Shown: positions 42,957 through 54,924, counted from the first letter of the stretch. The stretch is DNA of 64,000 bases from Mesorhabditis belari (GCA_958450365.1 CAUEEP010000883.1:426001-490000), one strand, 5' to 3'. Made by a program: numbers and translations. Notes: generated by a model not told the origin, from the sequence alone.

Positions 42957-44307
42957 ATGTCTAAGGTAATTTTCTCCCAATATTTGTTACACTTTATCTT
43001 TAGAACGCCGAAGAGGAGCTCGAGAAGCAATATCGCGAGTATAAGATTCAATTCGATGCGTGGAAAGAAAAGAATAAGTAAGTGAACTCCAGTTTAAAAT
43101 GAAAATAGGTGCCTAGGGGTTTTTTCATTCTTGATAATCTTTTAGAGGCTCACAGGGTACAGATGCCTACAACGCCTACGTGAAACAATTCGAGAATTGG
43201 GAAAAAGATGTGGAAAAACGGCGGAAAACCATTCGCGATAAGGTTGGCAATTTTTATTTTTCGAAACTTGTATGTTTTTCATTTCAGGCTGAACATTCTG
43301 CCAAAGAAGCCGCTGAAGTTGAACGAGAAAGGGAACGACTAAAAAGAGAAAGTGATGAACAAGAGAGAAAACTACGCGAAGGTATATTGATAAGTTTTCA
43401 GCTGAACAAAATTTGTTGCATTAAATTGAAGTTACGATTTTAATTTGTTCATCTATTAGCACTTGCCGCCTTTAATTTACGGTTTCATTTTAGAGCAAGC
43501 AAGAAAAATGGAAGCTGACCGGATAGCGGCTCAACAACGTTCAGCGGCTGAAGCAGCAGCATATGCGCAATCACAACAGGTATCCCTTTGAATTTTTAAA
43601 TTTGCAAAACAACAGTTCTATATAAACTCGCATTTAAATTTTATTCATCTAGGCCTATCTTGCCCACCATCAAGCCGGTCTCGAACAGGATCACATCCTT
43701 AGAGCGGTTCACATGCAAACGACCACAATTCAATATACACAACCAGGTTTTTAAACATATTGGGGATCTGCATAAATAATTTTATTTAGTTCACCACCCA
43801 CACTCCTCCTCGCACATGGCCGCTGTCGATGAGGTGAACGCGCAAAATGTCCTTCAACAAATGGCCGAAGTCGTGATGGGAAATCAAGTACAAGAGAAAC
43901 CAGGTTACCAAATCTTCTCTGCAACAAAACTTTTGCATTAAAGCGGTATATCAACAACAACCCCCACAGCAAGCAGCAAACCCTCCTCAACTTTGGGGGA
44001 ACACGAAACCCGTCTATGATTCGAGGGTTAGTTTTGTCATGGTTAGCGAAGTTTTTCACAACTATTAATTTGTTTGCAACCTGTGATTTTTTTTAAGGAT
44101 CCACTATGGGCAAAATGGGGAGTTCGAGCCTCGCCAGCTCATCAACCACCGCCTCCATCCACGTTACCTATTGTACCTCCACCATATTGGATGGTTCTTG
44201 ATTCTTTAAAGGTATTTCTAATTTTTCCAGACAAAATCAGCCCAATTTAGGAACGAAAGCTGATAATCGCTCCAACAGCTGCTGTTCCTGTGCCTTTCTT
44301 GAAATGA
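42957..44307 (+). CDS. Coiled-coil Gln/Ala/Pro-rich protein of unknown function
   Basis: About ten exons with short introns. The first coding exon contributes only MSK, then '[20 protein letters not shown]' and '[20 protein letters not shown]' start a strongly charged helical region. It continues through '[20 protein letters not shown]' and '[20 protein letters not shown]' (coiled coil, about residues 4-145). The C-terminal third is rich in Gln, Pro and His ('[17 protein letters not shown]', '[17 protein letters not shown]'). No enzymatic motif is visible. It could be an RNA-processing or trafficking scaffold, but I do not recognise it. It ends at TGA 44305-44307, 174 bp from the convergent ZNRD2-like gene. 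Confidence 0.75.
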
Positions 44308-44480
44308 TGATGATTATCTAGATATCTATTTTCATATTTTCACTTTGATCTTGTCGAAACTCACTCATTTTATTTGTTTCTGGTAGTAAACGATATCTCG
44401 CTTTGGAAAAAAAATACACAACATTTATCATGAGCAACGTTCAAAAATAGAGAAAACAACAAATCACAAACCAACAGAGA

Positions 44481-45092
44481 TCAATTGATAGATTGTAATG
44501 CTTTCATTGTTTCAGCTAATTTGTGAAGGAGATCCAAATATTTCATCAATTCCTCAATTTCGTTTTCTAAATCCATCTTCTTTGTAAGCCAACTTATCTT
44601 TTTGTCGAGCATCAAAATCGACTCGTTGACGCCATTCAACTGACTGCGATTAGCGGGCTTTGGTTCTCCTTCAGATGAATTCAGCATTTCACTGTCTTGT
44701 TGCACTGACGCTGATTGAGAAAGTGTTTGGATGCTGTTCGTCTTTTTTGGGTTGTTCGCATCCCAAATATCACAAGCCACACACTTTCTTGTCCCCGTTC
44801 GAGATTCCATCAAAATCCCGTTGCAAATCTGGCAATATGCATCGAGCATCGTATGGCCAAGAAGCAACAACTCTCCCATTTGTTTGCTCACTTGATCGCG
44901 AAATTGATCTCTCTTCATTTGATTTTCGTTAGCTTCTTCTTGTGAGGGTTTATCCAAGCCGTTCGGTAACATCTCGTCTAGATAATTACGGGCCTCACGA
45001 TTGGGAAGTCGATTGTAGTTTTTCGCGTTTGATTTTCCGCTTGTTTTTTGTTCTCCGTTCTCCGGGTTCTTGTTGAAAAAACGATGACCCAT
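44481..45092 (-). CDS. ZNRD2/p27 (SSSCA1)-like zinc protein
   Basis: An intronless gene of 203 codons. The family core is 'LLLLGHTMLDAYCQICNGIL' followed by 'GTRKCVACDIWD': two CxxC pairs (YCQIC, KCVAC) that bind one zinc, preceded by the characteristic LG..ML. Human ZNRD2/SSSCA1 has the same core. The N-terminal region is Asn/Lys rich and polar, and the C-terminal 60 residues form a predicted coiled coil (KKISWLTKKMDLENEIEELM). The protein has been linked to centromere/mitotic functions and to IFT-related scaffolds in other animals, but its role is poorly known. TTTAG lies 13 bp before the ATG. It is the probable last gene of a three-gene minus-strand operon. Confidence 0.85.
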   Translation of the reverse strand: MGHRFFNKNPENGEQKTSGKSNAKNYNRLPNREARNYLDEMLPNGLDKPSQEEANENQMKRDQFRDQVSKQMGELLLLGHTMLDAYCQICNGILMESRTGTRKCVACDIWDANNPKKTNSIQTLSQSASVQQDSEMLNSSEGEPKPANRSQLNGVNESILMLDKKISWLTKKMDLENEIEELMKYLDLLHKLAETMKALQSIN

Positions 45093-45409
45093 ACAGTGCG
45101 GTCACCTAAACGGAAAAATATTAATGCAGCAGTAAGTTTTAAATTACCAAACAAAAAAAAACGACTGTTTAAAACATGTAGTTAAACATTTCATAACATA
45201 ATTTCTCGAACAATGCCTACTGTTTTAGGAAAAGAGTGACGAGACCCGGCTTTCGCTCTTTGCCATCAGATCGAATAGTTCTCGATGGGATTTGGAAAAA
45301 ACTTTATTATTTACAAACCAAAGCCATTATAAATCACAGAGCATCAACAAATATAAAAACAAATAATAAAAGCAACTTAACGCTTAACAATCCATTCGAA
45401 TAAAAATGA

Positions 45410-45728
45410 TTAATTATGCAGCATGATCTTTACGTTGCGAACCACCTCGAAAATCGCTGATCCACACACCACAAAGACGAAAAGTACGATCATCCACGTA
45501 GGAAGTGGCCACCTTAAAGTAAAAAAAAATGTTCAATGTGTAAAGAAAATAAAGTAAATTATCAAAAAGATGGAAAAGTTTCAAAAGCCTCAAAACTCAC
45601 TTATTTCCTTGCTTTTTCGACGATTTCGACGAATTTCCTCGTTTGTTCGTGGGCGCATATATTTCATCGACAGCTTTCTGTTGTAGTTTGGCGATCGAAA
45701 TCAGCTTGCCGTTTCGGGAGGACAGCAT
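45410..45728 (-). CDS. SERP/RAMP4 stress-associated ER protein
   Basis: Two exons (45601-45728 and 45410-45512) encode 75 residues. The N-terminus is basic and polar (IAKLQQKAVDEIYAPTNKRG, then a Ser/Lys run), and the tail anchor is 'WPLPTWMIVLFVFVVCGSAI' followed by FEVVRNVKIM. The vertebrate RAMP4 anchor shares the FVVCGSAIF core. These small tail-anchored proteins bind the Sec61 translocon and stabilise nascent membrane proteins during ER stress. The intron acceptor is TTTAAG, not the usual CAG/TAG. A TTTTTCAG ends 3 bp before the ATG, suggesting trans-splicing. The gene upstream (unknown protein) is 438 bp away and the one downstream 318 bp. Confidence 0.9.
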
Positions 45729-46165
45729 TGTCTGAAAAATAAACACTTTATGCATCGAATTGGATTTGAGGCGGTGTGAATGTAACAAATATCTGAAGCA
45801 AAATGAGCTACGTTCTTCGAGTACGCAAAGCTTGCGGCATGTGATTTGACAAGTCTCCGTCCTTGGGCTGAATATCTTTAAAAAGAAAGGCACTACAATC
45901 ATTTACTTTACAATCGAATAAATTGATCCGGTTTAAAAGCTCTTTTCATCAATTCAACAAAATATTGTTTCTGACCAAAAACAGATGAAACACAGTTCAA
46001 AAAAGAAGCAGCACACAATATTTATTAATCAATCAAGTTAACACGAATATCGGAAAGATTCGAAATTGTGCGATTCTTTACGAGTGGCCAGTAATTTGCC
46101 AAGCTAAGACATACCTAAAGAAAGCAGTGTCTTATGTTTTAAACCAAACACAAACCATTGTTTGA

Positions 46166-48711
46166 ATTATTTGGGGGTTAATAGTGGAGTGCTCGGTGCT
46201 TTCTTTTGCTAAAAGAAAAGTTGTGAGATAATATGCTAGTTAAAAGCAACCTCGGTCTTCTTGCGACAAATTGAGGCATTCGCAAAAGCAGTAGTCAAGT
46301 AGATTCCCTTCGATGCCTCTTCACGAGCAGTTTCCTAAAAAATATGCTTTAGCACCGTTAAAAGAGAGATGCTTACTTCGAAAGATCGCTGATCACGCGG
46401 ACTCAAAAGGATTCCCATCAGTAATCCACGCGGTTTTGGTGTAAAAGAGCCATCTAAATACCAAAATTCACAACAGCAATCAATCCAACTGCTCACCTGC
46501 ATTTACTTCCGAATCACCAAAACGTCGCTGTCGTGGATAAGTGAACAGCACCTACAATAGTAAACCTTAGAGCCATAACTTTCATAAAAGTTACCTTCCA
46601 GACATTGATCCCATAGTGTTCCCTCATTGCATCTTCACGCCAGCCTAAAGTCTGTATAAAATTCAAAGCAAGCAGTTGAAAATTACGTTGAAAATTGGTT
46701 TTCCACGAGTCCGGTAGATATTCAGGGTGAGCGAAAATAGCATCAAAGAACGCCTTCTTTGCCTAAAAGTGCGTAAAAAATTAGCTTAAAAACCACAAAC
46801 CATTTCTCGATTCAAGAAGAAGTGCGGTTCTGGCAGTTTTTGAGGCTCGATTTTCTTTTGAACATCGTCAAAGATCTTATCCAACGTCTTGTTAATAAGT
46901 CCCATGATCTAAAATGGTTGAGTTTTTGCTAGATGACCCGTTGATTGCACCTTGTCATTGTACGCAGCCATTCCTCCAAAGAATTTGGCCAACTGCTCGT
47001 TCTCTTCTTTTGTCATCAGTTTTTCGAAAGACTAAAATGAAATAAAGTTGTTAAAATCAAAAAATAAATACTTTTTTCTTGTGGGCCTCCTCAAGAATGA
47101 TAAGAGCCGTTGAAGCCGCATTTGGCTAAAGAAAATTTTAAGTGTTGGGCAAAACCTTTTATTACCGTCACATCATCCTCAATTTCTTGAACGGCTTTTG
47201 CCAGTTTTTCCTTATCCCGCGCGAGCTGTTCAGCCGGGCATGCAGCTACGGTTTCGATAGCAACCTAAAAAACGATTAGAATCAACAACTGACAAACTAT
47301 TTACCGAATCGATAGCTTCAAATGCTTTATCCTTGCAAAGGCGTTCATCTAAAGTTTATTCATGATTCCATTTAAGACACCAGAACGCTCATACCCGAAT
47401 TCTCTGCAGCAACCAAATTTGGATCGAGTGCCTCGCGAAGACGCTTTTTGCGATGTTCGTGCTCGTGCTAAAAAAAGGAAGCATTAGCTTTTGATTAAAA
47501 ACAAACATTTTTGATTAAATCCTCTTGCTTTTCTGGTTGGACACTGGGTGAAGTGTCCGAATTGCATGAAACAGTCGACGAAGAGTTAGCTGAAGAGATA
47601 AGAATAAATATTTACTATGAGAAAGCTTACTTGACACAACAGGTGAGCGCTTCTCGCCGAGCTTTTTCCATGGCAAAGTGGACGTCTTGGAGTGGCACCG
47701 AGCCGGGTTTATCGGGGCGTTTATGCGCTCGAATTTCGTCTGAAAAAGGTAAAAATTATGTAAACCTATCTGTAGACTCCATTAGTTTCCGATAATCGAT
47801 AGCTTAAACTACCGGCGCCAAATCAGGATCCTCGCTGAGACACGGTATGCCGCGTCGTTTCATTTCCTTTCTTTGCTCATCTCGCATTTCTTCTCTAAAA
47901 AAATACTTGGTGCTTTAAAAAAGCTACGACTTTTAGGTTAAATAACTTAGCATCATTGAAGGTTAACTAAACTTGAATATCGAGATTTCTATAAGTTATT
48001 ATTGAGACTTATCGATATTATCGATTAGTCAAGTCTAAGGTTAACTCTTGTTGACCCATCCCGAAACTTCAAGGAATTTGTTCTCTAAATTAAACTTAGC
48101 GAGACGATACTACTGACATGTGCGCTCTTCTTTTAAAATATTCCCAAAATTAGCTAAACATTGGACACAATTGTGTCTCTGCAAATACTCGGACAACATG
48201 ACATATCGAAAATGTCTGGTTGACAAATGATCCATGGTCGCAACAAAGTAAACCAACAATTATGGTTAGGAATCGAACCGGCTATCCTGGCTACTACCTA
48301 GATTAGAACTTCGTTTTAATCAAAAGTCAAAAAGCAAAATAACTAATAGCTTGAGATTCAAGCAAACATTGTGCATTCACTATTGAAAAAGGTAGGCCAA
48401 ACCAATGAGTTTGCTTAGAAATGGCACAATTCGATAATTGATAACTTTTAGCTCATAGAAAGATCTTATTAAACGCTCAGTTTAGTTTTGCAATCTTTCA
48501 ACAAAAAAACGTACGCCGATTTGCGGTGTTTTGGCACATCCCGAACGAGGGCTACGCCCTTTGACGGTGTTGCCGGCTGAGATAGATGTTGACGATATTG
48601 AACCTTCAAAAAGTCCTTGTCGACTTGTTTACCTAAACATAAGTAAAGGTAAAAGAAGTTACAAGAAAAGTTACAAATCATCCCGGAAAACACACCTTTT
48701 CCAGGAATCAT
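46166..48711 (-). CDS. Multi-exon protein of unknown function
   Basis: The first exons read MIPGKG, then 'KQVDKDFLKVQYRQHLSQPA', with a first large intron of about 600 nt to the exon at about 47820-47895. Later exons include 'HEHEHRKKRLREALDPNL', 'LARDKEKLAKAVQEIEDD', 'SFEKLMTKEENEQLAKFFGG', 'HPEYLPDSWKTNFQRNFQLL' and 'KPRGLLMGILLSPRDQRSFE'. It is largely helical, without a signal peptide, membrane span or enzymatic motif that I recognise. One junction near 47570-47660 is uncertain. In phase, the last exon ends QKKAPSTPLLTPK (stop 46166-46168). A further exon-like open segment at 46025-46115 is out of phase with this ending. It appears to be the first gene of a minus-strand operon. Confidence 0.65.
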
Positions 48712-49870
48712 TGCTGTTGTTTCAACCGGGAGTTTTTAAAAAAGTCGAATAGAAAAAGCAGATTTTTGCTCCCGATAAAACGATGATGAAGCGAGAAATA
48801 AAGTCGATAGTGAAGATGGAAAATGAAATGATTTGAGAGGTGTCGCGAAATTTGTGTCGTAAGGATTTTGCATTCAAAGTTACTGCTTTAAATGCTAATT
48901 TATGGTCGATGATGCAAATTTAACTTTAGTACTTGCGACTATTTCCGGCTTTGGACTACTTGTGACTTTGGCACTGTTGGTGAATTACATTATCAGTGCC
49001 GAAAAAATCACAAGTAGGTTGTAACGTACTTGTAGCTTTTTTCGCTACTGCTTATAATTTGGATAACGCATTATTGCATTTTAATTGCATTTAAAATGCA
49101 ATTAAAATCATAAAGTGCCGAAAAAAGTCATAAGTACCTTACCTTTTTTTGATCCAATTAACCATTTTTTGGCAGTAGCTTTGGCTTTGGAAAGCTTTCC
49201 AAAAGATTACTCGAAAAACTTAAACAAAACTTTTGTGCTTATTCTTTTCAACAATAGTTGCAAGGAATTTTCCAATAATCACTTGTAAGTTCCAAATTTT
49301 CATAACTCATCCTTTGAATTCATTAACTCACAAAAATTTCTCGGAGGTACGTATTAGATGAACCGTTGAGGTAAAAAAAAGTGAAATGTGGTCAACTGAT
49401 AAGAGAAATGTATAAAAAGGAAGTGAACCAATGAAAAAAATGACAAAAGGAATAGAAAAGTTTCACTGAGTCTCCTTTGATAGGTTGGTGAAAAAATTGG
49501 CTGCGAGTTAGACAAAGTAGGTACCCACTTTGGCTATGAAGAGTTAGGCAAAACCGTTTTTGCCAAAATTGAAAGCTCAGAGTCTTGGCCAAAACCCTAA
49601 TGATCTCAACTTTCAAACGAATTTTTAAATTTTCAGAACCCTGAACTCTTTGCAAGACCCGAACGAGCCGCTCGAGGAAGATGAGATGGTTAACCCAGGT
49701 CTGTACCACGAATCTCCAAATTCAGATCTGATTTTTTTTCTATGAATAGTTTGTTAGCAGTACTGTGAATGAAATAAAAGAAAAATCAGAAGAAATGACA
49801 ATATCATTTGCATGAATCGTTTAAGCATTCGGTTAAAAATTGTTCATTCTAGGCGGCTCTGTGTTTCACT
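48712..49870. other. Intergenic stretch with a decayed inverted repeat
   Basis: No exon is supportable. At 48930-49150 'ACTTGTGACTTTGGCACT', 'AGTGCCGAAAAAATCACAAG' and 'AAGTGCCGAAAAAAGTCATA' form an imperfect, partly tripled inverted repeat. The remainder should include the promoter of the minus-strand operon starting at 48711. Confidence 0.5.
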
Positions 49871-51881
49871 TCATTTCTTCTGCGTACCCTAAAGAGCAAA
49901 AACATAATAGAACTCTAAGCAAAAGCACTGGTTTTTAAAAACTTCTCACCTTGCTATTCGCCATACCGCTAGTGTGAGTGCTCACGCTTGATCCACGATC
50001 AAACTAAAAATTTTAAAATCACAATGCTTTTAACAATTTGAGCAAAAGCCAAAAGATAAACAAAAACTTACTTGACTCTTTGTGCGTCCGCTCGGATTCG
50101 TGTTCACCGATTTACCTTCGAGCTAAAATCAAAGCCATCAAAAGTTAATCATAATAAAAATACCATTGGGTCTTCCTTGGTTGGGCCAGGATCCTAAAAA
50201 GAAAACAATTCGCTGAAGAGTAAACACAAACCTGAATCGTTGTCGTTGAAGAAGTTGGAGGTCCATTGATTCGAATCGGATCGGCTTTCATAAATGCACT
50301 CATATCCTCACATTGGCAACGTTTTGAACCGGCTTTTACCTAAAGAATAAATATTCGTTTATGATTAGTGCAATGATAAGCAAAACTCACCCATTCCTTG
50401 TATAAATCTTCGGGCTCATGGACATAACGATCGTTCAATGTGACACGGTGGCTAAAAAACTCTTTAAATCCGTAGTGCAATATAATTTTACCGTTTCATC
50501 ACAGCCAACAATCCATCGTAGAGAATTGAGTAGTTCGGTCGAGAGTAAAACGTGAGCTGTCGTAAATGTGGCAGCACTTCGCCCAACTCAGCTAAAACAA
50601 TCAAACATGTCCCTCCAGCAAAATCAATCAAAAAAAACCAGGTAACATGGTCGAAAGCTTCTTTGGATTGTCTTCGTAGAACCACTTCAAGTTTTGAACC
50701 TTGTCCTTGTCTAAAACATTGATAGAAGTGCAATTAAAGCAATTTTAACAACCTTTCTCGAATTGCCATGGTAGGCTGACGTTAAACTCGAGGAGAATGT
50801 ACATGATCGAGTAGATATCATCACGACGACCAAGATCCTAAGAAAAAAGCTTAACACAAACATTATCATTAGTTTACCTCATCCCTGTGCATATTAGGAG
50901 ACGCATATCGGAATGTTCCTCGGAAATCGATTCTCAATCGAGCCTTTCGTGCCGTCCAATGTCCTTTCTTGTAGAAGGCGTAGCCCCTAAAATACAACTT
51001 TAATCAGTGTAATAGTTTAAAGATAAACCGGTTTATACACACTCCAAATTATTCTCAAGGCTACCTTGCCAATCCAAAGTCCAACACATGAATCGTGCGA
51101 AATTTGGCCATATTCGATTGGTGGCCAAAGACGATGTTGGCTGGCTTGAGATCCCGATGAACAAAACCTCGATCGTGCATTGACTAGAAAAAACAATAAG
51201 TTGGATGCAATAAATTTATCGCACCTTGACAGCATGTAAAATTTGAAGGCCGATTCGGGACCAATCTTTCTCAGGAAGCAAGTCCTTTGTATAAGCAGTC
51301 TAAAAAAAGCATTTAAATCGTAGCCAAATAAGAAATTACCTTAAAGTCTCGTAAATTCTTTCCTAGAAGCTCCATCACCATGTAAACGTATCTAAACAAC
51401 AATTATTTATCTTTCAATGTGAAAAAGCTAACTTCTCATGTTTCTTCGCGGAGAACAAGATCGGCAGATGAGTGAGTTGCTTTCTCTTGTTGCATTGCTC
51501 CAAGACGTTGATCTAAAACAAGAAGAATCTCTTTAGCAAAAAAGATAAGATGTACCTCTAATTTAATTGCAGATCCACCCTCCATCATCACCGATTCGAC
51601 TTTGAGAGCGGCTGGGCGACTTCGGTTCTGAAGATCGATCACCTATGGTGTAAACATTATATCTGACAAAAATAAAGAAAATTTATAAATCTACCTGATA
51701 AACTTGACCGAATCCTCCTTCGTCCAACTTCTTATCAATTTGCCAACGCTTTCCAATACTAAAATAAAAATTAATGTTAGTCAAAGCAACCAAATTTGCA
51801 AACTCACACTTTCCCAACCTTGAAGAGAATCTGCTTGTCCGAATTGTACTCGAAATCGTCTTCTTTCGTCGCTCCAGCCAT
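49871..51881 (-). CDS. TTBK-like CK1-group protein kinase
   Basis: About 16 exons give roughly 415 residues (MAGATKEDDFEYNSDKQILF... to stop 49871-49873). All kinase landmarks are intact: glycine loop 'KLDEGGFGQVYQV', catalytic lysine in 'AALKVES', 'FVHRDLKPANIVF', 'VLDFGLAR' and the activation/APE-like region 'FRGTFRYASPNMH'. The CK1/TTBK signature is 'DDIYSIMYILLEFNVSLPWQ' and 'RQLTFYSRPNYSILYDGL'. Such kinases phosphorylate Ser/Thr, and the subgroup is strongly expanded in nematodes with many members expressed in sperm. The C-terminal 100 residues are polar (SSTTT, GSSVSTHTSG) and probably disordered. A family B MITE ends just 76 bp upstream of the start codon. Confidence 0.9.
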
Positions 51882-51956
51882 CTTCTCAGCACACAAGGAA
51901 CTGCAAAAAAACATGATTTTACTCAAAAGTTCAAAAAAAACTATATTCAAGCTACT

Positions 51957-52226
51957 TACCGTAAATACTGTAATAGTACCCCACTCCCATAACGACGGTG
52001 CGGAGTGTTGCGTAGTCTGGCTTTGAACGAGTTTTTGCTCGACACTGGTTTATGCTACAATGCGCGCTTAGGTATCAAAAAATAGCTGAAATTCAGGGCT
52101 ATTTTTTGATACCAAAGACGCATTTTTTGAAAGTACGAGCGCTTTGAAAAAATGAAATATTAAAAAACTTTTGGTGACTACGCGACTGTACGAAGAGGGT
52201 GGGGTACTATTACAGTATTTACGGTA
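51957..52226. mobile_element. Fold-back MITE family B, upstream of the kinase gene
   Basis: Ends TTACCGTAAATACTGTAATA and TATTACAGTATTTACGGTAA, with G/C-rich subterminal blocks and the central hairpin 'GTATCAAAAAATAG...CTATTTTTTGATAC'. Very similar to 55175-55443 and 29596-29863. Confidence 0.95.
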
Positions 52227-53539
52227 ATTAAACAAAAAAAAAAGTTAAAAACTATGTACAAACTTATTATTTAAAGATGAACAAAGATTAAAAGCGATAA
52301 ATGAGAATTCATACCTTAAAATAACGAAGAGAAGTAGAAAATAAAATAAAAAGTTACTTTCAGGTTAATTTTAGATAAAATTAAACGTAAATTTAGACTT
52401 TCAAATTCAAATTTTTGTTTTTTTGGGGTAAAAAATGTTCTTGATTTTGTTGTTCTTGATGGGGTGATACTATTTGGACTTATTGATATTGATATTGACC
52501 GTTAAAAGCTTGTAAATTCAATTTATAAGTTTGTAAATTGAAAAAAAGTTGTTTTATAAATAGTTTTAAAAGGCAATTCTACAAGGATTTAGCCAAAACT
52601 TGTCCAGAAAATGCCTTGCAAAAGCCAAATAGTACCACCGCTGTTTGTGAAGATATTCTAAAGTCCTAGTCTTCTTCTATTACAGTATTCAGTTGACAAG
52701 ACTGAGAATATAATACTTAATTGATTCGGCTTAGCTGATGATTCGGCTTAACTGATGATTCGGCTTAACTGATGATTCGGCTTAACTGATGATTCGGCTA
52801 AATACTTCCTAATTCATCATACGACATTAACAACGCTATAACCAACGACATCTTTAGCTCAAGATTCCCATTTTCTTCTCGGTCCCTTTCCTTTCTTGAA
52901 TTTTGTCTATCTGCGAAATATGATCTTGTTTATTTGTCTTTATCCTCAAATTTTCCCCCTTTTTTTGAAATCTAGCTGGTGAAAATGAGTCAGTTCCACG
53001 AGATTCGCCAAATATCTCGATTTCTCTTTTCCGATTAGTGCAAGATCAAAGAGAAAATTTTTGTGTTCGTTCAGCGAAACTGATTGGTGGTGCATATTTG
53101 AATGGTGATGCATTTTTGAAAAACACACACCGATTATCGTCATCGATCATCGATCATTTTTGCGATGATTTGCTTGTTGATCTATGAAAGGGGAAATGTC
53201 TATGATGTGAGGCAAAAAGTGCAAATGTTTCTAGGTGATTTGCTTCAGTTTAGAGTATCTACTAGTCTAGAGTCCAGAAGCTAAAGTGACCAAAAAGCTT
53301 TAAAAATCGTTCAACTTGAAACTCTAAAATTCCCAAATAATTTCCCAATTAAACTTATAATCTTATTTGTTCAAATAAGCACTAACGTTTCCATTTTTCT
53401 TCTTGAAGCCAATTGCCAATTGAAGCCCAATCATTCCCAGAAAATCCTTCTTTCCAAACATTCTTCAAAGGTCATCCTTTTCAACCTTTTCATTTTTTAG
53501 TCATGGCTCAAAAATCGAGCCCCACATCTCCTAAAGTAC
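52227..53539. other. Gene-free stretch with a short tandem repeat
   Basis: A 16-bp unit around TGATTCGGCTTAAC is repeated about five times at 52722-52800. No coding exon, RNA gene or transposon end is otherwise evident. Confidence 0.5.
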
Positions 53540-54335
53540 TTCAAATTTTAGCTATTTAGTTATTTAGTTATTTATCTATTTAGCTATTTAGCTATTTATC
53601 TATTAGGTGTGTGAAAAAGTAATCCACGTTTTTAACGTTTAAATATAAAAGACCATAAGTTTCGTTAAAACAATTTTTATTCAACGAAGTAATCACCATT
53701 CGAAAGAAGAACCTTTTGCCAACGTTCTACAAGTAAAGACATTCCACGATAATAAAAATCTTGGTCCTTAGAGGCGAAGAAAAGATCAACCTCGGTTTTG
53801 ACATCTTCTTCGGAATTGAACCGTTTATTGGCCAAAAAGTTAGACAGAGACAAAAATAAATAATAATCAGATGGAGAAAGGTCTGGACTATAAGGTGGAT
53901 GTGGTAAAACCTCCCATCCAACACTCTGGATTTTTTGTCGAGTCTGTAAAGAGACATGTGGTCGCACGTTATTGTTCATGCGGTATCCATTTGTCCAACT
54001 TTTTGATAAAATTCATGGCATTCAAGCGTTTCCTTACGGTTGACCCATCACAATTTAATGTAAGGCCTATTTCTGAAGAGGTTGAACGAGGGTTTTCGAG
54101 AAGACAGCGTCTTATTTGGTCATCAGATAAAAATAAAAAAACGTGGATTACTTTTTCACACACCTAATACTTCAAATTTTAGCTATTTAGTTATTTAGTT
54201 ATGTAGCTATTTAGCTATTTAGTTGTTTAGTTATTTAGTTATTTAGTTATTTAGTTATTTAGTTGTTTAGTTATTTAGCTATTTAGTTATTTAGTTATTT
54301 AGCTATTTATCCATTTAGCTATTTAGCTATAACGA
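53540..54335. repeat. 8-bp minisatellite (TATTTAGY)n interrupted by a mariner element
   Basis: Units of TATTTAGC/TATTTAGT occupy 53548-53602 and 54178-54335. Both halves start with the same lead-in 'TACTTCAAATTTTAGC' (53529 and 54169), so the right half is not simply the displaced continuation of the left half. Confidence 0.9.
53603..54167 (-). mobile_element. Internally deleted mariner transposon, 565 bp
   Basis: Terminal repeats TTAGGTGTGTGAAAAAGTAA and complement are exact, each flanked by TA. On the minus strand the N-terminal helix-turn-helix part remains (54163-53969, '...STSSEIGLTLNCDGSTVRKR'). After a deletion, so does the C-terminal catalytic part (53979-53677, 'PPYSPDLSPSDYYLF', 'ERWQKVL..NGDYF'). 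The central third of the transposase is missing and the two parts are in different frames. The residue that should be the second catalytic Asp (usual HDN.RPH) reads MNNNVRPH, so that Asp is replaced by Asn. Clearly inactive but mobilisable in trans. Confidence 0.9.
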
Positions 54336-54924
54336 ATTCTTTTTTCCACAAATTTCTCTCTAGTTCTAACATTTTTCTGGAAACTTTTCAAATGATTTGT
54401 GATTTTCGAAAAAAAATCGGAGAAAAGCAAATGCTCTCTCTTTTTTTTGCGCGTTCCAATCTCAAGAAAATCCTAGAGAAAGCAAACATTTTTTGTGTTC
54501 AAAAGGAGAAAAAACTTTCAACTCACAGAAATTCTTGAAATTTCTCTACTTTTCCTCAAAACCAGTTCCGGCTACACTTGTTTTTGAGCATTTTTTACAA
54601 GTTCAATGACTCAAAATAGCTTATTCAAAATTGTTTGTGTGGGTTGGTCAATAAGAAACTTTTTCTTTTTTTCCTCTTTCTCTTTCTCTTTCCCTTTCTC
54701 TTTCTCTTTCTCTTTTTTTCTTTTTCTTAAAATTTGTCACATCACTTTATTTGTTTTCCTTTTGTTCTGGAGAAAAATTGGATAAACAGAAAAGTTTGAA
54801 TAGTAATTTATGCACTGTTTCAAAGAATTTCTAACAATTTTTAAGATTTTTGAAGTATATTTTTAAAATTTAAACTTTTCAATATTATATACAATATTCA
54901 ATATTCAATAAATCGAATACAATA

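Noticed and set aside
49392..49709. 105-codon minus-strand ORF
   Set aside because: No splice acceptors, no family motif and no continuity with the kinase or the upstream operon; composition is that of intergenic DNA.
53871..54167. 98-codon plus-strand ORF
   Set aside because: Antisense to the mariner transposase remnant, whose minus-strand translation shows catalytic-domain motifs.
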